A stretch of 64,000 nt of DNA from Paenibacillus tianmuensis. GTDB lineage: Bacteria > Bacillota > Bacilli > Paenibacillales > NBRC-103111. Positions within the stretch are counted from its first letter, which is position 1; each line of letters opens with the position of its first letter. A program made the translations under genes and the position numbers. The DNA is taken from contig NZ_FMTT01000008.1 in assembly GCF_900100345.1 (NCBI RefSeq), forward strand, positions 89,743 to 153,742, given 5' to 3'. The notes below the pieces were generated by a model, which saw only the letters and a list, made by a program, of their open reading frames with translations, searched no databases and had not been told where the DNA came from. Below are positions 44,842-54,293 of this stretch, in pieces.

Positions 44842-45656
44842 CACAGCTTCACCTCCCGCAGCGGTCCGGTAACGATCAGCTCCAGCCCCTGCCCTTCCTT
44901 CGCCCGGATTTCCAGCTCCGCCCCCAACTCCTGCGCCCGCTTGCGCATAATCGATACCCCGTACCGGTTCGGCCGCTGTCCCGCATCGCCTTCCGTGCCT
45001 TTACCGTTGTCGGCAATGCGCAGTCTCCAGCTTCGCCCGTCCTGCGTTGGGCCAAGCTCCACCTCCGCGTGGTCGGCATACGAGTGCTTGCGGATGTTCG
45101 TGAACGCCTCGCGGATAATGGAGAACAAAGGCACCTCCGCCGACGGCGATATCCCTTCCTCCGGAACCGTAATCCGTTGGTTGACGGCGATGCCGCTCAT
45201 GCCGCTCCATTCCTCCAGCCACGTCCGCAGACGCGAGCCGAAATCGGCCCCCTCCTCCGGTGCCGTCCGCAGGTTGAAGATCGCCTGCCGCAGATGATGG
45301 TCGATTTCGGAAACGGCGGAGCGTGCCTCTTCGATCTGACCTTTTTTCAACTGCACGTTCAGGAAAAACAAAATTTGCGCGATATTGTCATGCAGCTCCT
45401 GAGCGAGCCGCTCACGCTCCTCGTATACCGCCCGCTTCGATTGTTCGACGGCCAGCTTCGCGTTCATGGCCTGGATGCGGTTGAACATCCAGTTGCCGAA
45501 TAAGAACGACAGCAGCAGCGTAAGCAGCGTCATGTAGAAATTGCCCGTCTCCATAGACAGCACGTCCAGCAGGAAGTCATGGCGTATATACTCGAACCCG
45601 CCAATGACCAGAGGCGGGAGCAGAATCGTTAATATTTTTAGCATGCGCATCGACAT
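44841..45656 (-). CDS. NarL-type sensor histidine kinase
   Basis: 271 residues: two N-terminal membrane helices (about 7-25 and 38-58), a short coiled region, a HisKA_3 domain with ERLAQELHDNIAQILF (phospho-His), and an ATPase domain ending in NRYGVSIMRKRAQELGAEL. The sensor domain is minimal, like LiaS/DegS-type kinases that sense membrane stress or partner proteins. Two-component pair with the regulator immediately downstream, which overlaps its stop. Confidence 0.9.
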   Translation of the reverse strand: MSMRMLKILTILLPPLVIGGFEYIRHDFLLDVLSMETGNFYMTLLTLLLSFLFGNWMFNRIQAMNAKLAVEQSKRAVYEERERLAQELHDNIAQILFFLNVQLKKGQIEEARSAVSEIDHHLRQAIFNLRTAPEEGADFGSRLRTWLEEWSGMSGIAVNQRITVPEEGISPSAEVPLFSIIREAFTNIRKHSYADHAEVELGPTQDGRSWRLRIADNGKGTEGDAGQRPNRYGVSIMRKRAQELGAELEIRAKEGQGLELIVTGPLREVKL

Positions 45657-45788
45657 AAAATCTTTCCATCGCCTTTCTCCCTAAAATACCGGTCACCATT
45701 TCGTATCCATTATATACTGAATTCGTCGCAAGCTTCGAATCAAATTCGCCAGAATGTGATTTTTGACTTTCCAGTATAGATAGAAAAC

Positions 45789-45805
45789 GCTTTCAATCAG
45801 AAAGC
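45789..45805. repeat. Small hairpin upstream of the IS200/IS605 transposase gene
   Basis: GCTTTC-AATCA-GAAAGC, about 60 bp before tnpA. IS200/IS605 ends carry subterminal hairpins, so this could be the left end, but no second end was identified. Confidence 0.3.
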
Positions 45806-45867
45806 TTAATTGTTCTACATTCTTTTATGTTGTTGCAGTTTTTCATTTAAACCGATACAATCGGTGT

Positions 45868-46266
45868 ATGGGACAAGAATATAGAAGGACAACAACAACT
45901 GTATCACTCATCAACTATCATTTTGTGTTTTGCCCGCGATACCGAAGAAAGGTACTTGTGAGTCAGGTAGAAGCGCGATTTAAAGAGCTTGTGCAAGAGC
46001 TGTGCGAGGAAAACGATTGGCTTATTGTTGCGATGGAAGTCATGCCGGATCATGCGTATCTATTCTTAAACGTGCTGCCAACGGATTCTCCAGCGGACGT
46101 TATGGCAAAATTGAAAGGTACGACCTCGCGATGTTTGCGTCAAGAATTTAAGCACTTGGAGCATCTGCCAAGCCTTTGGACGCGTTCGTATTTTGTCAGC
46201 ACGGCAGGGAATGTTTCGAGCGAAACCATCCAACGTTATGTTGAAGAGCAAAAGAAAAGGGGGTGA
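45868..46266 (+). pseudogene. tnpA: IS200/IS605-family transposase TnpA, probably inactive
   Basis: 132-residue Y1 HUH transposase. The frame is open and the N-terminus (TVSLINYHFVFCPRYRRKV) and the tyrosine segment (ETIQRYVEEQ) are intact. The HUH motif, normally MPDHVHLF, reads MPDHAYLF, so the second histidine of the metal-binding pair has become tyrosine. TnpA should therefore be catalytically dead. It precedes a frameshifted tnpB remnant, the usual partner. Confidence 0.75.
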
Positions 46267-46270
46267 AGCG

Positions 46271-46556
46271 ATGCAAACTGTAACCGTTCAAATTCGAATA
46301 TTCCCAAACGATGTTCCCCTGCTGAAGGAGATGGGGACGAATACATCAAAACGGTCAATCTCCTCACCGAACAAGCGGAAACATCGGGCACCTTTCCAAA
46401 GTTCACCTCCAAGGATGTCGATGCCAAACTTCCATCCGCAGTAAAGAACCAAGCCATTCGAGATGCGCGAAGTATTCATAACAAGCCGAAAAAGCAAGGA
46501 AAACGTCCGGTTCTAAAGCGCAGAGCCTACTACGTCAATAACCAGAACTATTCACT
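46271..46556 (+). pseudogene. tnpB: TnpB (IS605 OrfB) remnant, frameshifted and truncated
   Basis: From the ATG at 46271 the first 20 codons (MQTVTVQIRIFPNDVPLLKE) read as a TnpB N-terminus. At about 46333 the homology moves by one frame and continues with DEYIKTVNLLTEQAE, FTSKDVDAKLPSAV and AYYVNNQNYSL. It then stops near 46556. The RuvC nuclease domain and any guide-RNA end are missing. TnpB is an RNA-guided nuclease associated with IS605 elements; this copy cannot work. Confidence 0.7.
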
Positions 46557-46574
46557 TGGGGAGCGTAGCGCCGC

Positions 46575-46690
46575 ATGTTCGAGCGTTATCAGGCGCTGTA
46601 TTTACATTTACAGGGCACTTCGGCAGAAGCGATTGCACCTATTTTAGACCGAAGTGCCAAAACTGTAAAAGGTTATGCTTATGCATATTG
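46575..46690 (+). pseudogene. IS630-type transposase N-terminal remnant
   Basis: About 38 codons (MFERYQALYLHLQGTSAEAI… DRSAKTVKGYAYAY) match the helix-turn-helix start of IS630-family transposases, after which homology is lost. It follows directly after the TnpB remnant, so one element probably inserted into or recombined with another. Confidence 0.55.
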
Positions 46691-46721
46691 TCTACTATCG
46701 TTTGTGAAAATGAATATCTTC

Positions 46722-47915
46722 TTATCTACTCGTTCTTGGATAATAGGAATACCCTGGATATTTTACTATATACGATTTTTCCTTTCGTAATGCGCTCATG
46801 AATTCTGGTCCTACATTTAGGTTCTCCTGTACTAGTTGATGAGGTGTAAGCGCCATCCACTGATTTAGCGAAACATCTTCAAAGCGGTCACTCTTAAACA
46901 TCTCCAATACCCACACGCTTTGATTACCAGTATTCTGAATATAGTGACCAAATGCAAATGGTACATATCCTACATCCCCAGCACGATAATTGAAAGTACG
47001 AGCCGTACCATTGGGTGCTAAAACCGTCATACGTGCCGTACCTGAGATATAATATTGCCATTCATCATTGTTTGGATGCCAATGCATTTCTCTTATTGCG
47101 CCCGGTTTGATTTCCAATAACGATGCGGCAATTTGAGTGGAAATAGGAAAGTTGGTTGAATCCACTATACGCACGGTACTCCCGCCCGGAGTTACAATCG
47201 GCTCTTGTGCGAGTAGTCGATGTGTAAAGGTTTTTGGTATCGTACCTTGTGGGTCTGTTACCTGCTGACTTTCGAGTGGACCGGGAACGTTTGCTTGAAA
47301 AATGTATCGCTGATGGTTCGGGATATGGGCAAAAACGTTTGTTGGAACACCAAAATTCGCCGATAGTACGTCCTGTGGCGTATGTGCGAACCAATCGGAG
47401 ATGGATAAAGTATTGAGGTCAGAGAATTTACCGTCAGGGAAGACGAGCAAAAACTCACAACCTTCTTCTAACCCTTGAATAGAATGCGGAATTCCGGGAG
47501 GGAAGTACCATAGGTCGCCTACACCAATGTCGGCAATGAAGTTCCTACCGTTCTGGTCAACTGCTGTAATGCGTGCTCGCCCCACAAGCATGATAGCCCA
47601 TTCCGCTTGCTGATGCCAATGTAACTCACGTACACCGCCCGGAGTCAGGGCCATATTCACCCCCGCAATCGTGGTTGCTATCGGCAACTCTCTAACCGTC
47701 ACTTCCCGCGACCAGCCGCCTTGATTTAACTGCATATGGGTGTCAGAGAAAGAGAACTTCAGATTGGGCAACGACCCGGCATCGGTGGCGGGCGGAACTA
47801 GCATGTCAGGGTTCTCAATGTCTCGCATAACGTCCCGTGGACCAAAATCCCACCATCCAGCACCATCATTCCTTATCGGCTGCGGTATATATCCATTCCG
47901 TTTTTCGATTTCCAT
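46722..47915 (-). CDS. oxdC: Oxalate-decarboxylase-like bicupin
   Basis: 397-residue double-cupin manganese protein, alignable over its length to B. subtilis OxdC, which converts oxalate to formate and CO2. Each cupin keeps its metal ligands: HWHQQAEW with PHSIQG, and HWHPNNDEW with GHYIQN. The active-site lid, SENST in OxdC, reads SDLNT here, so the catalytic Glu position holds Asp. Decarboxylase activity is therefore uncertain. The C-terminus runs into the neighbouring IS630 remnant and may have been altered by it. The region looks AT-richer than its surroundings, suggesting transfer. GGGGGG precedes the ATG. Confidence 0.85.
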   Translation of the reverse strand: MEIEKRNGYIPQPIRNDGAGWWDFGPRDVMRDIENPDMLVPPATDAGSLPNLKFSFSDTHMQLNQGGWSREVTVRELPIATTIAGVNMALTPGGVRELHWHQQAEWAIMLVGRARITAVDQNGRNFIADIGVGDLWYFPPGIPHSIQGLEEGCEFLLVFPDGKFSDLNTLSISDWFAHTPQDVLSANFGVPTNVFAHIPNHQRYIFQANVPGPLESQQVTDPQGTIPKTFTHRLLAQEPIVTPGGSTVRIVDSTNFPISTQIAASLLEIKPGAIREMHWHPNNDEWQYYISGTARMTVLAPNGTARTFNYRAGDVGYVPFAFGHYIQNTGNQSVWVLEMFKSDRFEDVSLNQWMALTPHQLVQENLNVGPEFMSALRKEKSYIVKYPGYSYYPRTSR

Positions 47916-48089
47916 AATAATTCACCCCCCTCGTTCTACACTACGTACTTGTTACTGGGTAAGTGCCTAATATAAGTTATGAATAGAATCGGGATTTGGC
48001 AATATGTCCACTTAGAACGGTAAACTGAACTCGAGATGACGCTCGATCAGAAGCTCCGTCACCGGCTTGATTCCCCCTCTGCTTACAAT

Positions 48090-48161
48090 TTGTACGAAAG
48101 TACAAGGGATAGGAGACGTTTCAATGGTCCCGCCAGTTTAATATAATGTAATACCTTACAT
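48090..48161 (+). promoter_or_regulatory. manC promoter region with two inverted repeats
   Basis: TTGTAC-GAAA-GTACAA at 48090-48105 and ATGTAA-TACC-TTACAT at 48146-48161 flank a candidate sigma-A promoter: TTTCAA (48119-48124), a 17-nt spacer and TATAAT (48142-48147). The repeats are operator-like; the second overlaps the -10. No other gene is visible in 47916-48222. Confidence 0.45.
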
Positions 48162-48222
48162 CGGTGTTTCTCTGCCAGAATGAAGGGACTGGGACGGACG
48201 AGTCTGCAAAGGAGGATAAATC

Positions 48223-49230
48223 ATGAACATTATCATCATGGCCGGCGGACAAGGAACAAGATTTTGGCCGCGAAGCACGAGGTCCAAACCGAAACAGTTT
48301 CTTGCCTTGACCTCTGAGGAGACTATGCTGCAGCAAACCTATCGCAGATTTCTCCAATATGTGCCGAGCACGTCCATTTATGTCTTAACGACCAAGCAAT
48401 ACAGCGACATGGTTCGCGAACAGCTTCCCGAACTGAAGGGCGAACATATCCTATTGGAACCCGAACCGAAAGATACCGCTCCTTGCATCGCCTTGTCGGC
48501 GTTGCATTTTTTGCAAAAAGGCGAGGATGACGTGCTGGTCACGACCCCATCCGACCAATACATTCCGGAAGGAGACAGCCTGTGGGAGGCGCTGAAGCAA
48601 GCGGAGAGCATCGCCCTTTCGGGCTGCTCCATCGTCACCCTGGGCATTGTGCCGACTCGTCCGGAAACCGGGTACGGCTATATCCTGACGGAAGAACCGA
48701 CGGAAGAAGGGCGCGCGCTTACAGCGAAAGCTTTTATCGAGAAGCCTCCCTCGGAACGGGCCAAGCAATTGATGGAGCAAAAGAATGTGTTCTGGAACAG
48801 CGGGATTTTCATTTGGAAGCCTTCGACCATCGCCTACTTCATGAGCCGCAACCAACAGGAGATGTGGTCGCTGCTCGAAGGATGCGGCGGGCAGTGGGAT
48901 AACGTGTACTCGCGTTTGCCCAAAGTATCCGTTGATTACGCTATCCTGGAGAAAGCTTCATCGATCTATACGATCCCCGTTCATTTCGAATGGGACGATA
49001 TTGGCTCCTGGAGCTCGTTAGAACGCGTGCATCAACCCGATGAACAAGGAAATCTCTTGATGGGGGACGCTTCCACTCTCTTTACGCACAACAGCATCGT
49101 CTACACGGAAAACCTCAAAACCGTTGTCATCGGAGTGAAAGATTTAATCATCGTTTCCACCCCTGACGGGTTGCTCGTATGCGATAAAGCTTACGAGCAG
49201 CACATCCGGGACGCGCAGAAGTTCATGTAA
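48223..49230 (+). CDS. manC: Mannose-1-phosphate guanylyltransferase
   Basis: 335 residues forming GDP-mannose from mannose 1-phosphate and GTP. The nucleotidyltransferase signature MAGGQGTRFWPRST is at the N-terminus, with TPSDQYI near residue 108, FIEKP and the sugar-site VFWNSGIFIW. The C-terminal isomerase domain of bifunctional enzymes is absent, so it is the short form. AAGGAGG lies 7 nt before the ATG. It opens the glycan region and supplies GDP-mannose for fucosyl- or mannosyl-type sugars. Confidence 0.94.
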   Translation: MNIIIMAGGQGTRFWPRSTRSKPKQFLALTSEETMLQQTYRRFLQYVPSTSIYVLTTKQYSDMVREQLPELKGEHILLEPEPKDTAPCIALSALHFLQKGEDDVLVTTPSDQYIPEGDSLWEALKQAESIALSGCSIVTLGIVPTRPETGYGYILTEEPTEEGRALTAKAFIEKPPSERAKQLMEQKNVFWNSGIFIWKPSTIAYFMSRNQQEMWSLLEGCGGQWDNVYSRLPKVSVDYAILEKASSIYTIPVHFEWDDIGSWSSLERVHQPDEQGNLLMGDASTLFTHNSIVYTENLKTVVIGVKDLIIVSTPDGLLVCDKAYEQHIRDAQKFM

Positions 49231-49293
49231 CCACTCAACATGATCACCGCAGACTGCCGGAACAGAAACTTGGCTGCTGCAGGGATTCAATAA

Positions 49294-49332
49294 CGCTTCC
49301 TCCGCTTTTGGCGGAATGGAGGCGTCTTTTTT
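49294..49332 (+). terminator. Terminator after manC
   Basis: CGCTTCCTCCGC and GCGGAATGGAGGCG pair around TTTTG with small mismatches, followed by TCTTTTTT. Confidence 0.7.
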
Positions 49333-49369
49333 ATGATCTTTCGGCCAAGCCCAAACTGCAAAATTAAAA

Positions 49370-49389
49370 CCTCACCCGAATAGGCGAGG
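49370..49389 (-). terminator. Terminator after the aminoethylphosphonate operon
   Basis: CCTCACCC (49370-49377) pairs with GGCGAGG (49383-49389). Minus strand then reads TTTTAATTTT. Confidence 0.5.
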
Positions 49390-49438
49390 TCAGAAAGCCC
49401 TTCTGAAACTAAACTCATGGTGTCTGTGAAGCTTTGGA

Positions 49439-50176
49439 TCATCTCTTTTTATACGCCATAATCCGGCGGTACATTGTTCTATCTTTTAGCTTAAGAAAAT
49501 GGGACATGGACGGATACAGATTGGCTTCAATGATCCACGGATGGCCTTTCAGATCAAATCCCACATCTAACCCGTATATCCGATGGCGTGGAAATAAACC
49601 TCTTAATCTCCTAGCCGCTCTTAAAGAAACTCGCTTCATCTTCGACTGCAATCTTGTAGAAGAAAGATGATGGATTGTCGATTTTCGAATGGCCGTCTTC
49701 ACGGGAAGCAACCTTCCTTTGCTTCTCTCATTATTCGAGACGACATAGCCTCTGCCTGCAACTTTGGCGATCTTCGCCGTTACTTTCCATTTCCTAGAGT
49801 TCTCTTTCCGCTGTATGATGACCCGCATATCAAAAGGACAGCCGCCGATGGTCGGACGAGCAATTCTGCGTTGAATCATATAACGGGTGGACCCGATTTT
49901 TTTTTGTATATATTTATAAGTGTTTTCTTTCCCCTGTATGTTGATTTTGACATTCTCAAAGTGCAAAGCATACGTATGGCCGCCTATCGAAGATACTTGG
50001 ATGATACCGCGCCCCCGGCTGCCTCTTACCGGTTTCAAGATAACCCGTCGATATTTGGAAATGAGCTTCCAAAGAGCCGATTTCGACATTAGTTTCGTTC
50101 CCGGTACGTAAGGCGCCAACTGTTCGTATTTTTTCAAGAACCGATATTTCAGCCACTTATCTTTTGTCGCTGACAT
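49439..50176 (-). CDS. YheC/YheD-family ATP-grasp protein, second of the operon
   Basis: 245 residues, basic, with ATP-grasp landmarks: ILKPVRGSRGRGII near residue 42, CPFDMRVIIQRK, then GLDVGFDLKG and the metal-binding WIIEANLYPS near residue 225. YheC/YheD-type proteins are spore-coat-associated in Bacillus. ATP-grasp enzymes join carboxylates to amines or thiols. The ATG at 50176 has GGAGGAG 7-8 nt upstream; an in-frame ATG at 50266 lies deeper inside the transaminase. It overlaps the transaminase end by 20 nt. Ligation involving aminoethylphosphonate is a hypothesis. Confidence 0.82.
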   Translation of the reverse strand: MSATKDKWLKYRFLKKYEQLAPYVPGTKLMSKSALWKLISKYRRVILKPVRGSRGRGIIQVSSIGGHTYALHFENVKINIQGKENTYKYIQKKIGSTRYMIQRRIARPTIGGCPFDMRVIIQRKENSRKWKVTAKIAKVAGRGYVVSNNERSKGRLLPVKTAIRKSTIHHLSSTRLQSKMKRVSLRAARRLRGLFPRHRIYGLDVGFDLKGHPWIIEANLYPSMSHFLKLKDRTMYRRIMAYKKR

Positions 50177-51308
50177 CACCCGTCTCCTCCTCCCGTTTTG
50201 CAAAACCGATGCTTGTGAGATAATGCTCAAGCCGTTCCAGGAACGTTTCGATATCGGTATAAGCAATATCCCCCATCGTTGCGATTCTGAAGGTATTCAA
50301 CCGATCGAGTTTACCCGGGTAAATAGTGATCCCTTCGCTGTAAAAATAATCGTGCATCTCTTGAAAATGAAAGGCGGCGCAATCCGGTTCGAGGATGGAA
50401 GTGACGATTTTGGCGTGATATTGTTCAGGGACGAGGTAAGTTAATCCTAATCGGGTAATGCCGTTAATTAGCGTGGTCCACGAGTTCACATACCTTGCGT
50501 ATCGTTCCTTCACGCCCTCCTGTTTCAATTCCTCAATCGCTTGTTTAAGGGCATACAAGGTCTGCACAGGCGGTGTAAACCGCATTTGCCGAAATTCCGA
50601 AAAGTATTTATATTGGGCGTAAAGATTCAAATAAACATTTCTCGGCTTCCTGTGCTTTAAGCTCTCCAATTTGTTTTTTTCCGCTACGATAAAGGAAACG
50701 CCCGCCATGCCTTGAAGATTTTTATTGGAGCTTGCGGCCAAATAACGGATATGCATTTCCTGCATTCGAATCGGAACAGCCGCAAAAGAACTCATGGCAT
50801 CCACGATCATGTCGATTCGATACCGGCTGCATAATTCGCCAATCGCCTTAATATCGTTAAGCAGACCGGTTGTCGTCTCATGATGCACGACGGCGAGATG
50901 CGAAATCGTCCGGTCGGAGGCTTGAATGAACTTTTCCAGAACATCCAAATCGATCGCGTCATCGGAAGGGCTTTTAAATTCCAGATAATGCAGCCCGTAA
51001 GCTTCCGCAATCTCACCTATCCGTTTCCCATACGCCCCGTTATTGATGACGACGATGGTATCTTGTTCCCCGAGGACCGAGCTGATCATCGATTCAACCG
51101 CCGCCGTGCCGGAGCCGCCGAACAATACCGTCGCATAATGCTCCGGATCGGCGACCAAGCATGTGAGCTCTGTGGAAATATCGGCCATCAAATCGCCGAA
51201 TTCCGGTTCACGGGGACAAATATCCGGTACCACCTGTGAGAGCTTGACGCTATCGCTTGTTGTCGCCGGTCCGGGGTTAAGCAGAATCATTCTTTTCACA
51301 GCCCGCAT
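50157..51308 (-). CDS. phnW: 2-aminoethylphosphonate:pyruvate transaminase
   Basis: PLP enzyme, 383 residues, of the class V fold that interconverts phosphonoacetaldehyde and 2-aminoethylphosphonate. Next to PEP mutase and decarboxylase it must run toward synthesis. The N-terminus MILLNPGPATTSDSV and the PLP lysine in SSNKNLQGM near residue 193 are characteristic. The ATG at 51308 has GGAAGGGA upstream; a GTG one codon earlier is possible. 27 bp after the decarboxylase stop. Confidence 0.92.
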   Translation of the reverse strand: MRAVKRMILLNPGPATTSDSVKLSQVVPDICPREPEFGDLMADISTELTCLVADPEHYATVLFGGSGTAAVESMISSVLGEQDTIVVINNGAYGKRIGEIAEAYGLHYLEFKSPSDDAIDLDVLEKFIQASDRTISHLAVVHHETTTGLLNDIKAIGELCSRYRIDMIVDAMSSFAAVPIRMQEMHIRYLAASSNKNLQGMAGVSFIVAEKNKLESLKHRKPRNVYLNLYAQYKYFSEFRQMRFTPPVQTLYALKQAIEELKQEGVKERYARYVNSWTTLINGITRLGLTYLVPEQYHAKIVTSILEPDCAAFHFQEMHDYFYSEGITIYPGKLDRLNTFRIATMGDIAYTDIETFLERLEHYLTSIGFAKREEETGDVSDKR

Positions 51309-51338
51309 CACATTCCCTTCCCTACTGCCAAAGGATGT

Positions 51339-52466
51339 CTATTTCAAAAACCGCTGCAGCCGTTCTTTTACTTCGTAAGGCTTCATATGGGGACGTCCAA
51401 GCTGCTCCTTGGATTTTTTAGCTATTTTCATATATAGAAAAGTCAAGCCCTTCGTTTGTTTCCATTCGCTCAAGGAAGCCTCTAATTCTTCTAAATTATG
51501 AATATATAGCGACTTCATGTAGCCGCAGGAAGCGGCAATGGCGACGAAATCGCTGTTATGGGATACCGTGCTTTGTCCTCCTGTCGAATCGTGTGCGTTG
51601 TTATCAAGCACAATATGAATCATATTGGACGGATGGTAATAACCGTTTGTAGCCAAGCTTCCCATTCGCATAAGCAAGGAGCCGTCTCCGTCAATCACCA
51701 CAATATCCCTGCTGCTTTGGGTCAAGGCCATCCCAAGTCCAAAAGAACCGATGCAGCCCATGGAGCCTACCATATACAGGTTGTGGTCGGCATCTTCGAT
51801 TTCGTATAATTCCCGCCCGGTTTTTCCGGTTGTGGCAAGCTGAACGGTTTGGCTGTCCTTCAAAGCATTGATGACGGTTAAAGCTTCATACCGCGTCGGC
51901 ATTTGAAGCTCCGCATGACGGTGCGTTGTGAGTTGATTCGCATGGATCGACGATTGTTGCTTTTGCAACCTCTCTTCATCGAACGTCCCTTTTCGAACGA
52001 CAAAGAAAAATGAACGGTCGTTCGCGATATGCTCGTCAGCCTGTAACAGTTGACGCTTGGCCTCCTCCAAATCGTTAGACAAATACTGCCACTCCACTTG
52101 CATCAAATCCAGCAGCCCGGTTGTGATTCTGCCCATCAGCTCATGCTGAGGCTCATCGGGAATACCCGCTTCCCCGCGGAGACTGACAAATCCAAGCAGC
52201 GGAATCCGGAACGGATAGGTAAGCGAGGTCAAGGGGGACACGGCATTGGTCAGACCCGAATTTTGCATGAGAACAACCGACTTCTTGCCCCCCACATAGG
52301 CGCCGGATGCAATGGCCACCGCATCTCCTTCATTTGCTGCTGCAACGTATTCGCATTCATTGATGGCATAGTTGATTAAATTTTTCAAAAAAGAGCACGG
52401 AACGCCGCTGAACAACTGATACCCCAGATTTTTTATTTCCTTTCCAAATAATTTCGTGTTGATCAT
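51339..52466 (-). CDS. aepY: Phosphonopyruvate decarboxylase
   Basis: 375-residue thiamine-diphosphate enzyme that decarboxylates phosphonopyruvate to phosphonoacetaldehyde and so pulls the unfavourable PEP mutase reaction. The N-terminal pyrimidine domain has the [10 protein letters not shown] motif and catalytic-region [11 protein letters not shown]. The C-terminal PP domain has [10 protein letters not shown] and [12 protein letters not shown]. The start ATG overlaps the PEP mutase stop by 4 nt (ATGA). The related sulfopyruvate decarboxylase is excluded by the PEP mutase partner. Confidence 0.94.
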   Translation of the reverse strand: MINTKLFGKEIKNLGYQLFSGVPCSFLKNLINYAINECEYVAAANEGDAVAIASGAYVGGKKSVVLMQNSGLTNAVSPLTSLTYPFRIPLLGFVSLRGEAGIPDEPQHELMGRITTGLLDLMQVEWQYLSNDLEEAKRQLLQADEHIANDRSFFFVVRKGTFDEERLQKQQSSIHANQLTTHRHAELQMPTRYEALTVINALKDSQTVQLATTGKTGRELYEIEDADHNLYMVGSMGCIGSFGLGMALTQSSRDIVVIDGDGSLLMRMGSLATNGYYHPSNMIHIVLDNNAHDSTGGQSTVSHNSDFVAIAASCGYMKSLYIHNLEELEASLSEWKQTKGLTFLYMKIAKKSKEQLGRPHMKPYEVKERLQRFLK

Positions 52467-53386
52467 GAGCGTTCATCCGAATCTTTGTCCGTCGAAGGAA
52501 GATATTTTTGCTCTGCCGCCTGAAGCTCGTCGGCTCTTTGAAGCCTGAATACTTCCTCAAGCGTAGCGACACCGTTTTCGACATGGGCAAGGCTCTTCTC
52601 CTGAAAAATTTGGCCGGATACTTTTTTCATCGCCTCAATCGATGCCCGCAAATTGTGATTTGCCCAGATGACGAGGCTGATCCCGAGCTCCTGGAACCGG
52701 ACAGTCGGCGTCGTGTAATATTTCGTAGGCACGATCACGACCGGCAGTCTTCCGCCCCATTCCTTCATAAACGATTCGATTTCCGCGATGTCCGACCGCT
52801 TGCTGTGAATGAGAACAGCGTCAGCACCCGCCTGCCGGTATGCCTCCGCTCGCCGCAATGCCTCTTCCAGCCCCCATCCTGTAATGAACGCTTCCACCCT
52901 TGCCACGACGACAAAATCTTCGTCCGATTGCGTATCTTTCATGGCTTTAATTTTGCCGCAAAATTCATCCGCATCGGCAAGCGGCTGAGCTTTGGCATGA
53001 ATGAAGGAGTTCGTTTTCGGAAAGAGCTTATCTTCGATACAAACCCCTGCAATTTGGCGCTGTTCCAATTTTTTAACCAATCTTCTGGCATTGTTGAAGT
53101 TTCCGTAGCCGGTATCCCCGTCAAGCAAGATTGGAACAGACGTCGCGTCGCTCATAAATTCCAAAGCATCCAGCACCTGCGTCCAGGAAGCTTCATTGTT
53201 GTCCCTTACTCCCATGGCTGCGGAGATGGATAATCCGCTGGCCCAAATCCCTTTGAACCCGGCCTCTTCGGCAATGGCAGCCGACAGCCCGCTATGGGCT
53301 TCCATGATAAACTCCAAATTTGGAGAATTGATCATTTGTTTTAGTTGTTCTGTCTTTTTCATGGGCTGATTTCCTTTCCAATTCAT
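52463..53386 (-). CDS. aepX: Phosphoenolpyruvate phosphomutase
   Basis: Forms the C-P bond: PEP to phosphonopyruvate, the committed step of nearly all phosphonate biosynthesis. 307 residues, TIM-barrel of the isocitrate-lyase superfamily. The diagnostic motif [10 protein letters not shown] lies near residue 120, with the metal-binding [10 protein letters not shown] near residue 86. The ATG at 53386 overlaps the ATP-grasp stop (ATGA) and has GGAG 9 nt upstream; a second ATG at 53362 (MKKTEQ) also has a site. Either fits. Confidence 0.96.
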   Translation of the reverse strand: MNWKGNQPMKKTEQLKQMINSPNLEFIMEAHSGLSAAIAEEAGFKGIWASGLSISAAMGVRDNNEASWTQVLDALEFMSDATSVPILLDGDTGYGNFNNARRLVKKLEQRQIAGVCIEDKLFPKTNSFIHAKAQPLADADEFCGKIKAMKDTQSDEDFVVVARVEAFITGWGLEEALRRAEAYRQAGADAVLIHSKRSDIAEIESFMKEWGGRLPVVIVPTKYYTTPTVRFQELGISLVIWANHNLRASIEAMKKVSGQIFQEKSLAHVENGVATLEEVFRLQRADELQAAEQKYLPSTDKDSDERS

Positions 53387-54123
53387 AAATACCGTCTCCG
53401 AATCAAGCGCTTGTTTTTCATAATTTTATACAGCGGGGTCTTGTTGGAAAGTTGAGTGAACAACATATGGCCGGGCCTTGAATTGGCTTCGATAATCCAT
53501 ATACGGCCGTTTTTCTCAATCCCAAGATCAACTCCCAGTTCACGAATCGAATGCCGTTTGTTGATGGTTCTAGCTATGAGACGGGATATCTTTTTTATTT
53601 TTTTTATCGTTCTTTTTACTTTTTTTCTTTTCTTAAAAAGTCTCGACAGCACTCGTTTAAGCTTCACTCCGTGTCCGCCTTTTTGATAATTTGTAACGAA
53701 GCGGTGCGGTGCGGCCACGCGGGCAGCCATGCCGGAAATGCTCCATTTCTTCTTCGGTTTCTGCATGTAGATCCTGGCATCAAAAATCGAGCCCTTGTAT
53801 TTCGCCAAACGAAGTCCTCTCTGCACAAGATATCGCCCGGATGGTTTCAAATAAGACTTAATCGCCTTATACAAAGAGGCGGAACCGACGTATGTGCGTT
53901 TAAGACCGCACCGGACCTCGTAGCCGCTTCGGAGCCTCTTGACTCTGACGATACCGGTTCCCCCGCTGCCATGATTGGGTTTGATGAAAATCCTCGAGTA
54001 CGATCTCAGCATCCGCAAAGCCCTCGCACGGGTAAACCAGTGCGTTTCAGGCAGATGGCGCCGCAAAACGGAACGTCGCAGCATTTCCTTATGTTTTTTC
54101 ATTTTTCCGATTCCCACGGGCAT
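53383..54123 (-). CDS. YheC/YheD-family ATP-grasp protein, first of the operon
   Basis: 246 residues, extremely basic, with ATP-grasp features [15 protein letters not shown] near residue 45, [10 protein letters not shown] near 112 and [22 protein letters not shown] at the end. A Lys/Arg-rich insert ([18 protein letters not shown]) occupies about residues 165-182. The ATG at 54123 has AAGGTG 8 nt upstream; earlier in-frame starts lack one. It opens the aepX-aepY-phnW-grasp operon. Paralogous to the last gene, but different enough to act on a different partner. Confidence 0.82.
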   Translation of the reverse strand: MPVGIGKMKKHKEMLRRSVLRRHLPETHWFTRARALRMLRSYSRIFIKPNHGSGGTGIVRVKRLRSGYEVRCGLKRTYVGSASLYKAIKSYLKPSGRYLVQRGLRLAKYKGSIFDARIYMQKPKKKWSISGMAARVAAPHRFVTNYQKGGHGVKLKRVLSRLFKKRKKVKRTIKKIKKISRLIARTINKRHSIRELGVDLGIEKNGRIWIIEANSRPGHMLFTQLSNKTPLYKIMKNKRLIRRRYL

Positions 54124-54233
54124 CCTCTTTTCACCTTCATATTTTTTTAACATTGTATGATCCATATAAATTCCAAACACGGTGTAAACCTATAGTTCAA
54201 CATTTTTTTTGCCAAGCATTTTTGAAATAAAAA

Positions 54234-54268
54234 AACCGATGATTCCTAAATCACTAGGAATATCGGTT
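54234..54268 (-). terminator. Terminator after the DUF2935 gene
   Basis: AACCGATGATTCCT pairs with AGGAATATCGGTT around AAATCACT. Minus strand then has TTTTTTTATTT. Confidence 0.8.
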
Positions 54269-54293
54269 AACCCAGTTCATTTGCCCGTCGTCA

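Noticed and set aside
51339..52466. Sulfopyruvate decarboxylase instead of phosphonopyruvate decarboxylase
   Set aside because: The PEP mutase and AEP transaminase neighbours make the phosphonate function far more likely.
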